From assembly GCA_041658585.1 (NCBI GenBank), contig JBAZZX010000009.1, forward strand, positions 1-64,000: a stretch of 64,000 bases of DNA, given 5' to 3'. Positions 43,018 through 51,516 of this stretch are shown here, in pieces. The notes beneath the pieces were generated by a model. The model was not told where the DNA came from and made no database searches. It saw nothing but the letters and a program-made list of their open reading frames with translations. How positions within the stretch are numbered: position 1 is the stretch's first letter; the number at the start of each line of letters is the position of its first letter. The position numbers and the translations under genes are program-made. The stretch comes from DYFC01 sp041658585. Lineage in GTDB: Bacteria; Nitrospirota; Thermodesulfovibrionia; Thermodesulfovibrionales; SM23-35.

Positions 43018-44595
43018 ATGAAAGTAGTCACTGCAAATGAAATGCGTGAAATAGACAGGAAGACTATTGAGGAGTTTGGTATTCCAGGCCGGGTACTTAT
43101 GGAAAGGGCAGGTACGGCGGTTGCAGCAAAAATTCGGGAGGTCTATGGCCCTAAAAAAGTGGTTGTGATATCCGGAATAGGCAACAACGGCGGGGACGGT
43201 ATGGTTGCCGCGAGGATTCTCCATAACGAAGGTTGGGATGTAAACGTCTTCCTTGCCTCAAAACCCGAGAGATTAAAGGGAGATGCTTTGTCACAATATG
43301 AAGCCGCTCTCCGGTTTGGTGTTCCTGTGAAACAGGCCGAAACACTGTTAGAGCATAAAACAGACTTCCTGCGCCCTCACACGATCATTATCGACGCCCT
43401 TTTCGGCACAGGTCTCGGCAAAGATATATCGGGCTCCTATTCGGATCTCATAGACGTTTTAAATAGATCAGAATTATCCATAATCGCAGTCGATATACCT
43501 TCCGGAATATCCTCCGATACCGGACAGGTGATGGGAAATGCAATTAAGGCTGAGTGTACCGTCACCTTCGATCTTCCTAAAAGAGGTCATCTTCTGTATC
43601 CGGGCGCGGAATATACCGGCAGGCTTTTTGTTGAGAATATAGGGTTCCCTGCCGAACTTCTCAAATCAGACAGCCTGACAGTCGAACTGCCTGAAAGGGA
43701 TAATGTATTGTCATTGGTCCCTGAGAGGAAAAAATATTCACACAAAAGGAACTACGGGCACGTTCTCCTTGTTGCCGGTTCAAGGGGAAAGACAGGCGCT
43801 GCTATTATGGCTTCAAAGGCCTGTTTGCGTGCCGGTGCTGGTCTTGTAACCATAGGCGTGCCTGAATCATTAGCCGGGATATTCCAGACCCGTGTCACTG
43901 AAGAGATGACGCTGGTCCTGCCGGACAAGGGTGACGGCACACTGTCAAAAAAGGCGCTGGACAAGATATTGGAATACCTTGAGAAAACTGCCGGCCTTAT
44001 TGCAATAGGCCCCGGTATCGGAGTGAGCAGTGATACGGAAAAGATCATAGAGCGCCTTATTTTGCATTCTAACTCTCCAATCATAATCGATGCAGACGGA
44101 TTGAATTCACTTAAAGGCAATACAAAGATCTTCAGAAAGGCCAAAGCTCCTGTAATACTGACGCCCCATTCCGGAGAGATGGCGCGGCTGATGAGACGTC
44201 AGTCAAAAAAAGAGCAATGCAAAATTATAAACTCCGAACTACGCACTGAAATAGAAAAGGACAGGATAAACACCGCCGTATCCTTTGCAAAAGAGACGGG
44301 TACATTCCTTGTGCTGAAAGGAGTACCTACAATAATTGCATCGCCTGAGGGAAGGGCGTTCATTAATTCCACCGGAAACCCCGGGATGTCTACGGCAGGA
44401 ACAGGGGATGTCCTCACAGGCATGATTGCCGGATTCCTGGGACAGGGCTTAACGCCGCTCAACGCAAGTATTCTCGGTGTTTATATGCACGGTCTGGCAG
44501 GAGATATTGCCGCATCCGAAAAGGGCGAGCACTCGCTGATTGCGTCGGATATTATCGGTTCCATACCTGCCGCTTTCAGGATGATGAAGGGTTAA
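43018..44595 (+). CDS. nnr: Bifunctional NAD(P)H-hydrate epimerase / ADP-dependent dehydratase
   Basis: Repairs damaged NAD(P)H hydrates. The 525-residue protein is the common bacterial fusion: a YjeF-N epimerase domain (about 1-215, GNNGGDGMVAARIL, DALFGTGL) and a ribokinase-like dehydratase domain (about 230-520, GHVLLVAGSRGKTGAAIMAS, and GTGDVLTGMIAGFLGQG near the end with the catalytic Asp). Start ATG 43018. It leads a run of plus-strand housekeeping genes. Confidence 0.95.
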   Translation: MKVVTANEMREIDRKTIEEFGIPGRVLMERAGTAVAAKIREVYGPKKVVVISGIGNNGGDGMVAARILHNEGWDVNVFLASKPERLKGDALSQYEAALRFGVPVKQAETLLEHKTDFLRPHTIIIDALFGTGLGKDISGSYSDLIDVLNRSELSIIAVDIPSGISSDTGQVMGNAIKAECTVTFDLPKRGHLLYPGAEYTGRLFVENIGFPAELLKSDSLTVELPERDNVLSLVPERKKYSHKRNYGHVLLVAGSRGKTGAAIMASKACLRAGAGLVTIGVPESLAGIFQTRVTEEMTLVLPDKGDGTLSKKALDKILEYLEKTAGLIAIGPGIGVSSDTEKIIERLILHSNSPIIIDADGLNSLKGNTKIFRKAKAPVILTPHSGEMARLMRRQSKKEQCKIINSELRTEIEKDRINTAVSFAKETGTFLVLKGVPTIIASPEGRAFINSTGNPGMSTAGTGDVLTGMIAGFLGQGLTPLNASILGVYMHGLAGDIAASEKGEHSLIASDIIGSIPAAFRMMKG

Positions 44596-44710
44596 CCCAT
44601 AATTATACAAAGATTAATAAAAGCTCGCCAAAATCCGCTTAATCCTGATAATATGTTTGCCGGATTTAAACTTTCCATAGCATTACGGAATATGTTAAAT
44701 TTCATTAATC

Positions 44711-45394
44711 ATGAAGAAGACAATCAGCCCTCCCAACATGGCGCATTCTTATATCAGGGCTTTCTTTACTACTAAAATTGCGGATAACGTTGTGAAGTAT
44801 TTGGACAAGAACGGCTATTCGGAATCTATGGTTTATCTTCCCATACAGAGACACACTGACAGAGTTTTAATCCTCAATTCGGATCTGGAGCCGGAGGTTG
44901 CAGACGCCGTTATAACGAATAGAGAAGACGTGCTTTTAGGCGTTCAGGTTGCAGACTGCGTGCCGATACTCCTGTTTGACGAAAAGAAGCGGGTTGTAGG
45001 CGCCGTGCATGCCGGATGGCGGGGAACGGCAGCGCAAATCCTGAAGAAGACCATTCAGGCCATAGTTGACCATTTTGGCTCGTCACCGGATAATATTGTT
45101 ATAGCCTTTGGACCGAGCATCAAGGGGTGCTGCTATGAGGTTGATTCCGATGTGAACGAGGCAGTTTGCATAAGTACGGGATCGGGAGACTATTCAGAGC
45201 GGAAGAACTCAAAGTTCTTTATAGACCTTGCTTCCGCCAATATGCTACAGGCCCGTTCCCTTGGCGTCAAAGAGGATAATATATGGGTTTCCGAAGAATG
45301 CACCTTTTGCAATCCGGACAGGTTTCACTCATACCGGTATCATGGGAATCATGCAGGAAGGCAGGGCGGATTCATAGGGATATTTCCGAGTTAA
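44711..45394 (+). CDS. pgeF: Multicopper/purine-nucleoside phosphorylase-type protein YfiH/PgeF
   Basis: A 227-residue laccase-domain protein; E. coli PgeF corrects peptidoglycan errors and relatives act on purine nucleosides. Metal ligands are visible in QVADCVPILLFD, AVHAGWRGTAAQIL and the late FHSYRYHGNHAGRQGG, with SEECTFCNPDRFHSYR just before. Start ATG 44711 without an obvious ribosome binding site. A copy of repeat A follows 14 bases after the stop. Confidence 0.9.
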   Translation: MKKTISPPNMAHSYIRAFFTTKIADNVVKYLDKNGYSESMVYLPIQRHTDRVLILNSDLEPEVADAVITNREDVLLGVQVADCVPILLFDEKKRVVGAVHAGWRGTAAQILKKTIQAIVDHFGSSPDNIVIAFGPSIKGCCYEVDSDVNEAVCISTGSGDYSERKNSKFFIDLASANMLQARSLGVKEDNIWVSEECTFCNPDRFHSYRYHGNHAGRQGGFIGIFPS

Positions 45395-45408
45395 TCGGTT
45401 GCATAGAA

Positions 45409-45574
45409 TGAAAGACTGATATGATAAAAAACCATTTAGAATGCGACAAAAGATAATCTATATTCACCTGACGGCACTTTTAACCTGATGCGTCTTTTGA
45501 TAAATGTATATCAAACAGTATTAATAGTACATTAAGGAGTCGCCTAAAAGCTTTTTTATCATATCAGTCTTTCA
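45409..45574 (+). repeat. MITE-like repeat A, copy 1
   Basis: A 166-base element with terminal inverted repeats TGAAAGACTGATATGATAAA... and the matching ...TTTATCATATCAGTCTTTCA. Interior landmarks shared by all three copies: GCGACAAAAG, TTCACCTGA, CACTTTTAACC and GTCGCCTAAAAGCTTTTTT. It lies between pgeF and tsaE, and it brings an AAGGAG (near 45535) into the region ahead of tsaE. Confidence 0.92.
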
Positions 45575-45587
45575 AATTAACGGGAAC

Positions 45588-46028
45588 ATGAAAATATTGA
45601 GTAATAGTCCGGATGAAACGAAAGAGATCGGTTTTCGATTGGGGAGACTCCTTAAGGCCGGTGATATTGTGGGGCTGTATGGCGATCTTGGCGCAGGGAA
45701 GACTACGATGGTGAAAGGCATTGCAAAAGCTGTCGGCATTGATGAAAGGGAAATCGTCAGCGCCAGTTTTACCATTATTGCGGAATATGAAACCGATCCG
45801 CCTTTTATCCATATTGATCTATATCGCATCGAACATGGCGCAGAACTTGATGATTTAGGTATCCGTAGCATAACAGGAGGCGGGAGCATATCGGTCATTG
45901 AATGGGCCGAGAAGGCTCGGGGAGAATTGCAGGAAGATATCATTAAGGTCGGTCTGCAAACCCGGGATGAACAAACAAGGGAAATTACAATAGAGGGTCT
46001 GGATGAAAAAGATTGGAATCATAGGTAA
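45588..46028 (+). CDS. tsaE: tRNA t6A-modification ATPase TsaE
   Basis: Small ATPase (146 residues) required with TsaB/C/D for threonylcarbamoyl-adenosine at tRNA position 37. Walker A is GDLGAGKTTMVKGI; SASFTIIAEYE and HIDLYRI are the other signature stretches, and IEWAEKARG is the late one. It starts 13 bases after a repeat element, and its end overlaps nadK by 26 bases. Confidence 0.94.
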   Translation: MKILSNSPDETKEIGFRLGRLLKAGDIVGLYGDLGAGKTTMVKGIAKAVGIDEREIVSASFTIIAEYETDPPFIHIDLYRIEHGAELDDLGIRSITGGGSISVIEWAEKARGELQEDIIKVGLQTRDEQTREITIEGLDEKDWNHR

Positions 46029-46854
46029 AACAGGTAAGCAGGAAACACTTGATATATTAACAGAGCTTGCACCATGGCTGAAAAGTAAGGGCCATGAGGT
46101 TTATGTAGACATAGAGAACGCAGCCGTTATGAATATCGAAGGCACGCCGAGATCGCAAATGTCTTCATTGGTCGATATGATAATAGTCCTTGGCGGCGAT
46201 GGTACCATGATCGGGGTAGCAAGGCTTGTGGCTGAAAAGGGTATCCCCATCCTTGGCGTAAATATAGGCGGGCTTGGGTTTCTCACAGCCGTTTCCAGGG
46301 ATGAACTGTATGAAGTCCTTGACAGGGTCCTTGTTGATGATTGCCATGTAGAAGAACGCATTATGCTGAATGCATGTGTTTTGCGGCATAGCGAGTGCAT
46401 CGCGGAATACGTAGTCATGAATGATGTTGTCGTAAACAAAGGCGCTCTTGCCAGGATAATAGACCTTGAAACTTATGTAAATAGTACCTATATTTCTACC
46501 TTCAAGGCGGACGGTCTTATTGTTTCCACTCCTACCGGTTCTACGGCATATGCGCTTTCTGCCGGAGGTCCCATACTCTATCCCACTATAAACAGCATAG
46601 TCCTTGCGCCGATATGTCCCCATACCCTTACGAACCGTCCCATTGTGCTGCCGGATGATGTAAAAATAGAAATCATGCTCAGATCGCGCGACGAAGATGT
46701 TTTCCTTACCCTTGACGGCCAAATGGGTTTTTCTCTCAGACAGAACGATATTATCGAGGTCAAAAAATCTCAATACAGGGCAAGGCTTTATATCCCGTGT
46801 GAACGGGACTATTTTGAGATTATCAGGACGAAACTGAAATGGGGAGAAAGATAA
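46003..46854 (+). CDS. nadK: NAD kinase
   Basis: Phosphorylates NAD to NADP in the cytoplasm. A 283-residue member with IIVLGGDGTMIGVARL (GGDGT), GVNIGGLGFLTAV, KADGLIVSTPTGSTAYALSAGGP and ICPHTLTNRPIVLP. Start ATG 46003 inside the tsaE 3' end, behind GGGTCTGG, so translation is coupled. Repeat A copy 2 begins 22 bases after its stop. Confidence 0.96.
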   Translation: MKKIGIIGKTGKQETLDILTELAPWLKSKGHEVYVDIENAAVMNIEGTPRSQMSSLVDMIIVLGGDGTMIGVARLVAEKGIPILGVNIGGLGFLTAVSRDELYEVLDRVLVDDCHVEERIMLNACVLRHSECIAEYVVMNDVVVNKGALARIIDLETYVNSTYISTFKADGLIVSTPTGSTAYALSAGGPILYPTINSIVLAPICPHTLTNRPIVLPDDVKIEIMLRSRDEDVFLTLDGQMGFSLRQNDIIEVKKSQYRARLYIPCERDYFEIIRTKLKWGER

Positions 46855-46876
46855 TTAAAACACCATGTGCATAATA

Positions 46877-47043
46877 TGAAAGGCAGATATGATAAAAAAC
46901 CTTTTAGAATGCGACAAAAATTAATCCATATTCACCTGAAGGCGCTTTTAACCTTATGTGTCATATAGATAAGTGTATATCGAACAGTGATAATAGTACA
47001 TTAAGGAGTCGCCTAAAAGCTTTTTTATCATATCTACCTTTCA
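46877..47043 (+). repeat. MITE-like repeat A, copy 2
   Basis: A 167-base copy with ends TGAAAGGCAGATATGATAAA and TTTATCATATCTACCTTTCA, flanked by TA on both sides, a possible target duplication. The interior is closely similar to copy 1, same orientation, including CATTAAGGAGTCGCC. It lies between nadK and the uracil-DNA glycosylase gene. Confidence 0.92.
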
Positions 47044-47101
47044 TATAGGGAAATTCTTTTGCAATGTGCGGGTAAATAATGACAAACGGAAACAAAGCAA
47101 T

Positions 47102-47851
47102 ATGGGTTTATTAGAAAATATAAAGAATGCGCTTGAGTTTTACGAGGCTCTCGGTTTTGAGAGGCTTCCGATACATCTGAAGGCGTCGGTTAATAGTCTT
47201 AAGCCGGGGTCAAAACAGTTATCAGGCGTTAGTCACAAGTCACAAAAAAGAACCGATGACCGGCATCCGGTTACTAATGACCGCAATGATAAAGAACCCG
47301 CCTTGAAATTGCTGCGGGAGGAAATCGGAGACTGTAAGCGGTGCAAGCTTTCCGGTAAAAGGAAAAATATTGTTTTTGGCGAGGGCAATCCGGATGCCAG
47401 GCTTATGTTTATAGGCGAAGCGCCGGGCGCGGAAGAGGATTTGCAGGGCAGGCCCTTTGTCGGCGATGCCGGTATGGTGCTCACACGGCTTATCAATAAG
47501 ATGGGTTTTCAGAGGGAAGACGTTTATATTGCGAATATTGTAAAATGCAGGCCGCCTTTAAACCGGGATCCCGAACCCGATGAAGCGGAAACATGCAGGG
47601 GTTTTATCGAAAGACAAATAGAGATCATCAGACCTGAAATTATTATGTCATTAGGGAGAGTAGCTACTATGAACCTGACCGGAGATATGAAGCTGAAAAT
47701 AACCGCAGTAAGGGGCAAGTTTTTTTCTTATAAAGACATTTCCGTTATGCCTACATTTCATCCGGCCTATCTCATTAGGAACCCCAAAGACAAATGGCTT
47801 ACATGGAATGATGCGCAAAAGGTGATGGAAAAACTCGGAACCGGTGCTTGA
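47102..47851 (+). CDS. Family-4 uracil-DNA glycosylase with [4Fe-4S] cluster
   Basis: Removes uracil from DNA. The 249-residue protein has the UdgA motifs GEAPGAEEDLQGRPFVGDAG, the cluster cysteines CKRCKL and later KCRPPLNRDPEPDEAETC, and MPTFHPAYLIR at the end. Between an N-terminal helix and the core sits a polar linker (about 30-60) encoded by semi-palindromic DNA (CCGATGACCGGCATCCGG), perhaps a small insertion. The ATG at 47102 with GGAAAC ahead is preferred to a GTG at 47066. Confidence 0.93.
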   Translation: MGLLENIKNALEFYEALGFERLPIHLKASVNSLKPGSKQLSGVSHKSQKRTDDRHPVTNDRNDKEPALKLLREEIGDCKRCKLSGKRKNIVFGEGNPDARLMFIGEAPGAEEDLQGRPFVGDAGMVLTRLINKMGFQREDVYIANIVKCRPPLNRDPEPDEAETCRGFIERQIEIIRPEIIMSLGRVATMNLTGDMKLKITAVRGKFFSYKDISVMPTFHPAYLIRNPKDKWLTWNDAQKVMEKLGTGA

Positions 47852-47881
47852 GTCCATGAGAGTAGCCATTAGGTCATAATT

Positions 47882-48058
47882 TGAAAGACAGATATGATAA
47901 ATCCCGAAAGCTTTCGGGATTAAACGCGACAAAAGATAATCAGTATTCACCTGACGGCACTTTTAACCAGATGAGCCTTTTAGATAGATGCATATCAAAC
48001 AGTGTCAATAGTGCATTAATGAGTCGCCTAAAAGCTTTTTTATCATATCTGTCTTTCA
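47882..48058 (+). repeat. MITE-like repeat A, copy 3, overlapping a gene start
   Basis: A 177-base copy with ends TGAAAGACAGATATGATAAA and TTTATCATATCTGTCTTTCA. Near the left end it carries a small hairpin TCCCGAAAGCTTTCGGGA absent from the other copies. Where copies 1 and 2 read CATTAAGGAGTCGCC, this one reads CATTAATGAGTCGCC, creating an ATG (48019) in frame with the SurA-like gene. Confidence 0.92.
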
Positions 48059-49005
48059 AAACGTATTTACCATATAAAACTATCGTTCCGCGTTATTGTT
48101 TTTTGTTTTTGATTATAGCCATACATTCCGCATATGCCGTTACCGTTGACAGGGTACTTGCAACTGTCGGCGACGAAATAATTACCTATACCGAATATCG
48201 GAAATTTGTCGGGAGTATGGAGGAGATAGAAAATAAAGAAGCGGTTGACGAAAAGATACTGAGAAGTTTGATTGATGAAAAAATCATTTTAAACGAAGCC
48301 AAAAAGACAGGCATTGAAGCCGGTGATAAAGAAATAGAACAGGCCATCGCGGAATTCAAAGAGCGGCATAACCTGTCTCCTGAAGAATTCAAGGAAATGC
48401 TTTCGGTGGAAGGTTTGAAGGAAGACGGATTCAGGAAAGTAATGAAGGAAAAGATAATGGTCTCGAAACTTATCGGCATGGAAGTTGAGTCAAAAATTAT
48501 AGTTACCGAAGACGAAAAAAATGATTATTATAATGTAAAGAGAAGGGATTATATAAATATTCCCGAAAAGATCGAGATAAAGGCCGTTTTTATCAGGCTG
48601 AAAGAGGGCGCATCCATTACCGAGATTACAGATCTGAAGCGGAAGACTTTAAAAATAGTGTCTTTGCTGAGGCGCGGAGAAGACTTTGACCGGATTGTAG
48701 ATGAGTATTCAGACGAACCGCTAAAGGGCCAGGGAGGGTTCCTGGGTACATTTGTCAGGGGCATATTAATACTCCAGTTGGATAATACGGCTTTTTCTTT
48801 GAAAGAGGGTGAAATAAGCAACCCCGTATGGGTTAAGGAAGGCGCCTATATATTGAAGGTTATTAAAAAGAACAATGAGAGTTTTCAACCTTTTGAAGCC
48901 GTAAAAGAGGACATAGCCAAGCGGATATTCGGGCAGAAGAGAGAAAAATTGATAAATGAGTGGATCAAAAAATTATGGGAAAAATCTTCGGTAAGAGTGA
49001 ATTGA
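48019..49005 (+). CDS. SurA-like periplasmic chaperone / parvulin isomerase
   Basis: A 328-residue exported chaperone: hydrophobic signal (RYCFLFLIIAIHSAYA-VTV), the SurA N-terminal module (VDRVLATVGDEIITYTEYRK, RSLIDEKIILNEAKK), and a parvulin domain (about 200-300: EIKAVFIRLKEGAS, GGFLGTF, GEISNPVWVKEGAYILKV). It assists outer-membrane protein folding. The only ATG before the signal segment lies within repeat A copy 3, so about the first 13 codons are repeat-derived. The frame stays open further upstream within the repeat. It overlaps the next gene's start. Confidence 0.9.
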   Translation: MSRLKAFLSYLSFKTYLPYKTIVPRYCFLFLIIAIHSAYAVTVDRVLATVGDEIITYTEYRKFVGSMEEIENKEAVDEKILRSLIDEKIILNEAKKTGIEAGDKEIEQAIAEFKERHNLSPEEFKEMLSVEGLKEDGFRKVMKEKIMVSKLIGMEVESKIIVTEDEKNDYYNVKRRDYINIPEKIEIKAVFIRLKEGASITEITDLKRKTLKIVSLLRRGEDFDRIVDEYSDEPLKGQGGFLGTFVRGILILQLDNTAFSLKEGEISNPVWVKEGAYILKVIKKNNESFQPFEAVKEDIAKRIFGQKREKLINEWIKKLWEKSSVRVN

Positions 49006-51296
49006 AACTAACGGCTGCAGTTTTGCTGTCGCTGGTGTTGCTAACATCCGAATATGTAAGCGCTGCCTCCCGTGATGTGGAGCTGTTCGACAAAGGGTAC
49101 GGAAATTACCTTTCATATCAGCCGGAAAAAGCGGTCGAGGCATTCAGGACATTTCTCAAGGATTTCCCCGACAGTTCCGCAAGAGACGCCGTAATGTTCT
49201 GGCTCGGCAAATCATTAATGCAATTAAAGTCATATAAGGAAGCCGGGAATGTGCTCTCCGACCTGAGAAAACAGTTTCCCGAAAGCCCTTTTGCCGCTTA
49301 CGCACTTCAGGAAATAGAGGCAATAAAAAAGGCGGAGTCCGAACAGGCCCTAAATAAAACACATGCCGAAGCAAGCAGCTCTTCGGCTGCTGCCGTTGGC
49401 AAAGACAAAATGAATGATCAGATTCAGGAGGAGAAGAAAAAGGCGGAGGTTCTACAGGCAAAGATAAAGGAAATAGAAGAAGGCAGGAAGAAAGCCGTAA
49501 ATTTAGAGGAGAAGCCCGGGGAATTAGAGACTGTTAAAAAGAAATCCGAAGAGCTGCAGGCTAAAGTTAAGGAGCTTGAGCAAGAGAAGAAGAAGGCTGA
49601 CGAGCTTCAGGTAAAGATAAAAGAATTGGAAAACGAGAAGCAAAAGGCTGAAGAATTACAGGCTAAGATAAAGGTGCTCGAAGGGGAGAAGAAAAAAGCC
49701 GGGAAACTTCAGGCAAAAATAAAGGACCTGGAGGAAATAAAGAAGAAGTCCGGGGACTTGCAGGCACAGGTAAAGGAACTGGAATTAGAGAAAAAGAAAA
49801 CGGAAGAGCTTCAGGAAAAGATAAAAGACCTGGAAGCGATAAGAGAGAAGGCAAAGGAATTACAAAACAGGGCATCGGAATTAGAGGACATAAAAGAGAA
49901 GGCAAAAAAGCTTCAAAAAAAGGCTATAGAATTAGAGGAAACCCGGAAAGAAGCGGAAGCATTAAAACTGAAAGTCAAGGAACTGGATGAAGAGAAACGT
50001 AAAGCCGAGGCTTTGCAGGTAAAGGTGAAAGATCTCGGTGAAGCAAAGGAGAAAGCCGGGGCATTACAGAAGAAAGTGGAAGAGCTGGAAGGAATAAAAA
50101 AGAAATCGGAAGCGCTGCAGAAAAAAGTAAAGGAACTTGAAGAAGATAAGAAAAAAGCCGACGAACTCTCCGTAAAGATAAAGGGATTGGAAGAAGAGAA
50201 GAGAAAGGCGGAGGCATTACAAGCGAAGGTAAAGGAACTGGAAGGCGAGAAGAAGAAGGCCGAGAAACTTCAGGCAAAGCTGAAAGACCTGGAGGATACA
50301 AAAGAAAAGGCGAAAGAATTGCAGTTAAAGATAAAGGACTTGGAGGATGCAAGGGCAAGGGCGGATGAACTGAAGGTGAAAATAGCGACTTTGGAAGAAG
50401 ATAAACGGAAGGCTGAAAAATTACAGGTTAGGGTTAATAAGCTTGAGGAAGGGAAGAAGAAAGAGGATGGATTACAGGCAAGGATAAAGGCTCTGGAAGA
50501 AGAGAAAAAGCTGGCCGAAGCATTGCAAATAAGGGTAATAACTTCAGAGGAAGAGAAAAATAAGGCACAGGGGCTGGAAACTAAGATTGTAGAACTGGAA
50601 GAGGAAAAAAAGAAAACGGAGACTCTGCAGGGAAAGATACAGGAACTACAGTGGAGGGAAACGCATCTCTTTAATTCTTCCTATGTATTGAATAAACTGG
50701 GAATCAGGGAAGTCCTGTGGAGGAGTGGAAACTCGCAGGAGGATTTAATAAATGAAAAGATGCTTTATGAAGAGGCAAAAAAACTGAATATAACGCCTGA
50801 CATGAATGAACACAAGGGTATAGTCGAGAAATATAAATTCGACGGAGACCAGGCGGATTTTCTTTACAGATATATGACCATTTTTGCCTTTATTAATGCA
50901 AAATTAACGGATCTTCCTACGGAGGATGTCATTGAACAGTTGATGGTCCAATATGACGAAGAGAATAAATACACGAAGATAGTGCTTGCATCCGAACTCC
51001 AGGCCCATGCAAAGAGCGGCATTTCTTTTGAAGAAATATATAACTTGTATCCCGATCTGGTAACGTTCGATATAGTAAAGTTTGAAGACCTGGAAAAAAA
51101 TATTCAGGAAAAAGTCCGACAGATACCGGTCGGCGGAATCGGGGTCATTTGGTCTGAAGAAGGTTACAGAATTCTGAAACCTACATCACGGAAACTCTCA
51201 CTGAAACCGTTTCAGGAACTTCAGCCGGCTGCAAAAGAAAAAATAAAGGGCTATATAAATGAATTGATACGGGGAATTGAGATGGGAGCAAAATAA
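48975..51296 (+). CDS. Exported protein with TPR start, 22 tandem 17-residue repeats and a parvulin-like end
   Basis: A 773-residue exported protein. Signal peptide (about 1-31, ending VSAA-S), a YbgF/TolA-type TPR pair (GNYLSYQPEKAVEAFRTFLK, SPFAAYALQEIEAI), then about 22 copies of a 17-residue unit of the form KKKAEELQAKIKELEEE (residues about 175-550; DNA period 51 bases). The final 210 residues look like a degenerate SurA/PpiC domain (IGVIWSEEGYRILKPTSRKL). It may be a long helical spacer in the periplasm that positions a chaperone domain (inference). A GTG at 48960 could add five residues. It overlaps the SurA-like gene by 31 bases. Confidence 0.85.
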   Translation: MGKIFGKSELKLTAAVLLSLVLLTSEYVSAASRDVELFDKGYGNYLSYQPEKAVEAFRTFLKDFPDSSARDAVMFWLGKSLMQLKSYKEAGNVLSDLRKQFPESPFAAYALQEIEAIKKAESEQALNKTHAEASSSSAAAVGKDKMNDQIQEEKKKAEVLQAKIKEIEEGRKKAVNLEEKPGELETVKKKSEELQAKVKELEQEKKKADELQVKIKELENEKQKAEELQAKIKVLEGEKKKAGKLQAKIKDLEEIKKKSGDLQAQVKELELEKKKTEELQEKIKDLEAIREKAKELQNRASELEDIKEKAKKLQKKAIELEETRKEAEALKLKVKELDEEKRKAEALQVKVKDLGEAKEKAGALQKKVEELEGIKKKSEALQKKVKELEEDKKKADELSVKIKGLEEEKRKAEALQAKVKELEGEKKKAEKLQAKLKDLEDTKEKAKELQLKIKDLEDARARADELKVKIATLEEDKRKAEKLQVRVNKLEEGKKKEDGLQARIKALEEEKKLAEALQIRVITSEEEKNKAQGLETKIVELEEEKKKTETLQGKIQELQWRETHLFNSSYVLNKLGIREVLWRSGNSQEDLINEKMLYEEAKKLNITPDMNEHKGIVEKYKFDGDQADFLYRYMTIFAFINAKLTDLPTEDVIEQLMVQYDEENKYTKIVLASELQAHAKSGISFEEIYNLYPDLVTFDIVKFEDLEKNIQEKVRQIPVGGIGVIWSEEGYRILKPTSRKLSLKPFQELQPAAKEKIKGYINELIRGIEMGAK

Positions 51297-51319
51297 GTTG
51301 CCGATGTACAAGACTAAGT

Positions 51320-51455
51320 ATAGTCTGTGTATTAATTGCGAATCAAGCAGTCCGTCATTCTCCGACTCGATCGGGGAATCCAGTCTTTTCAATGGGTTAT
51401 AGATCCCCCGGTCAAGCCGGAGGATGACAAAACCTGAGTTTATACACAGACACTA
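51320..51455. repeat. Small inverted-repeat element before PBP1A (element D)
   Basis: Ends AGTCTGTGTATTA (51322) and its near-complement TTTATACACAGAC (about 51440-51452) enclose a hairpin built on GTCATTCTCCGACTCGATCG and GGTCAAGCCGGAGGATGAC. The latter is the widespread style of intergenic palindrome. No gene inside. One copy only in this window. Confidence 0.6.
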
Positions 51456-51516
51456 ACTACGGTTTTCTCAAAGGTCTTTGCGGTGAATTGCCTCTTTAAG
51501 GATATAATTAAAGTAA

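Noticed and set aside
47220..47290. A separate repeat element inside the uracil-DNA glycosylase gene
   Set aside because: The DNA is semi-palindromic and the linker is low in complexity, but no second copy was seen, so it remains only a linker oddity.
49156..50358. Minus-strand frames rich in Pro, Ser and Leu opposite the 17-residue repeats
   Set aside because: They are the complement of Glu/Lys/Leu repeat codons, not genes.
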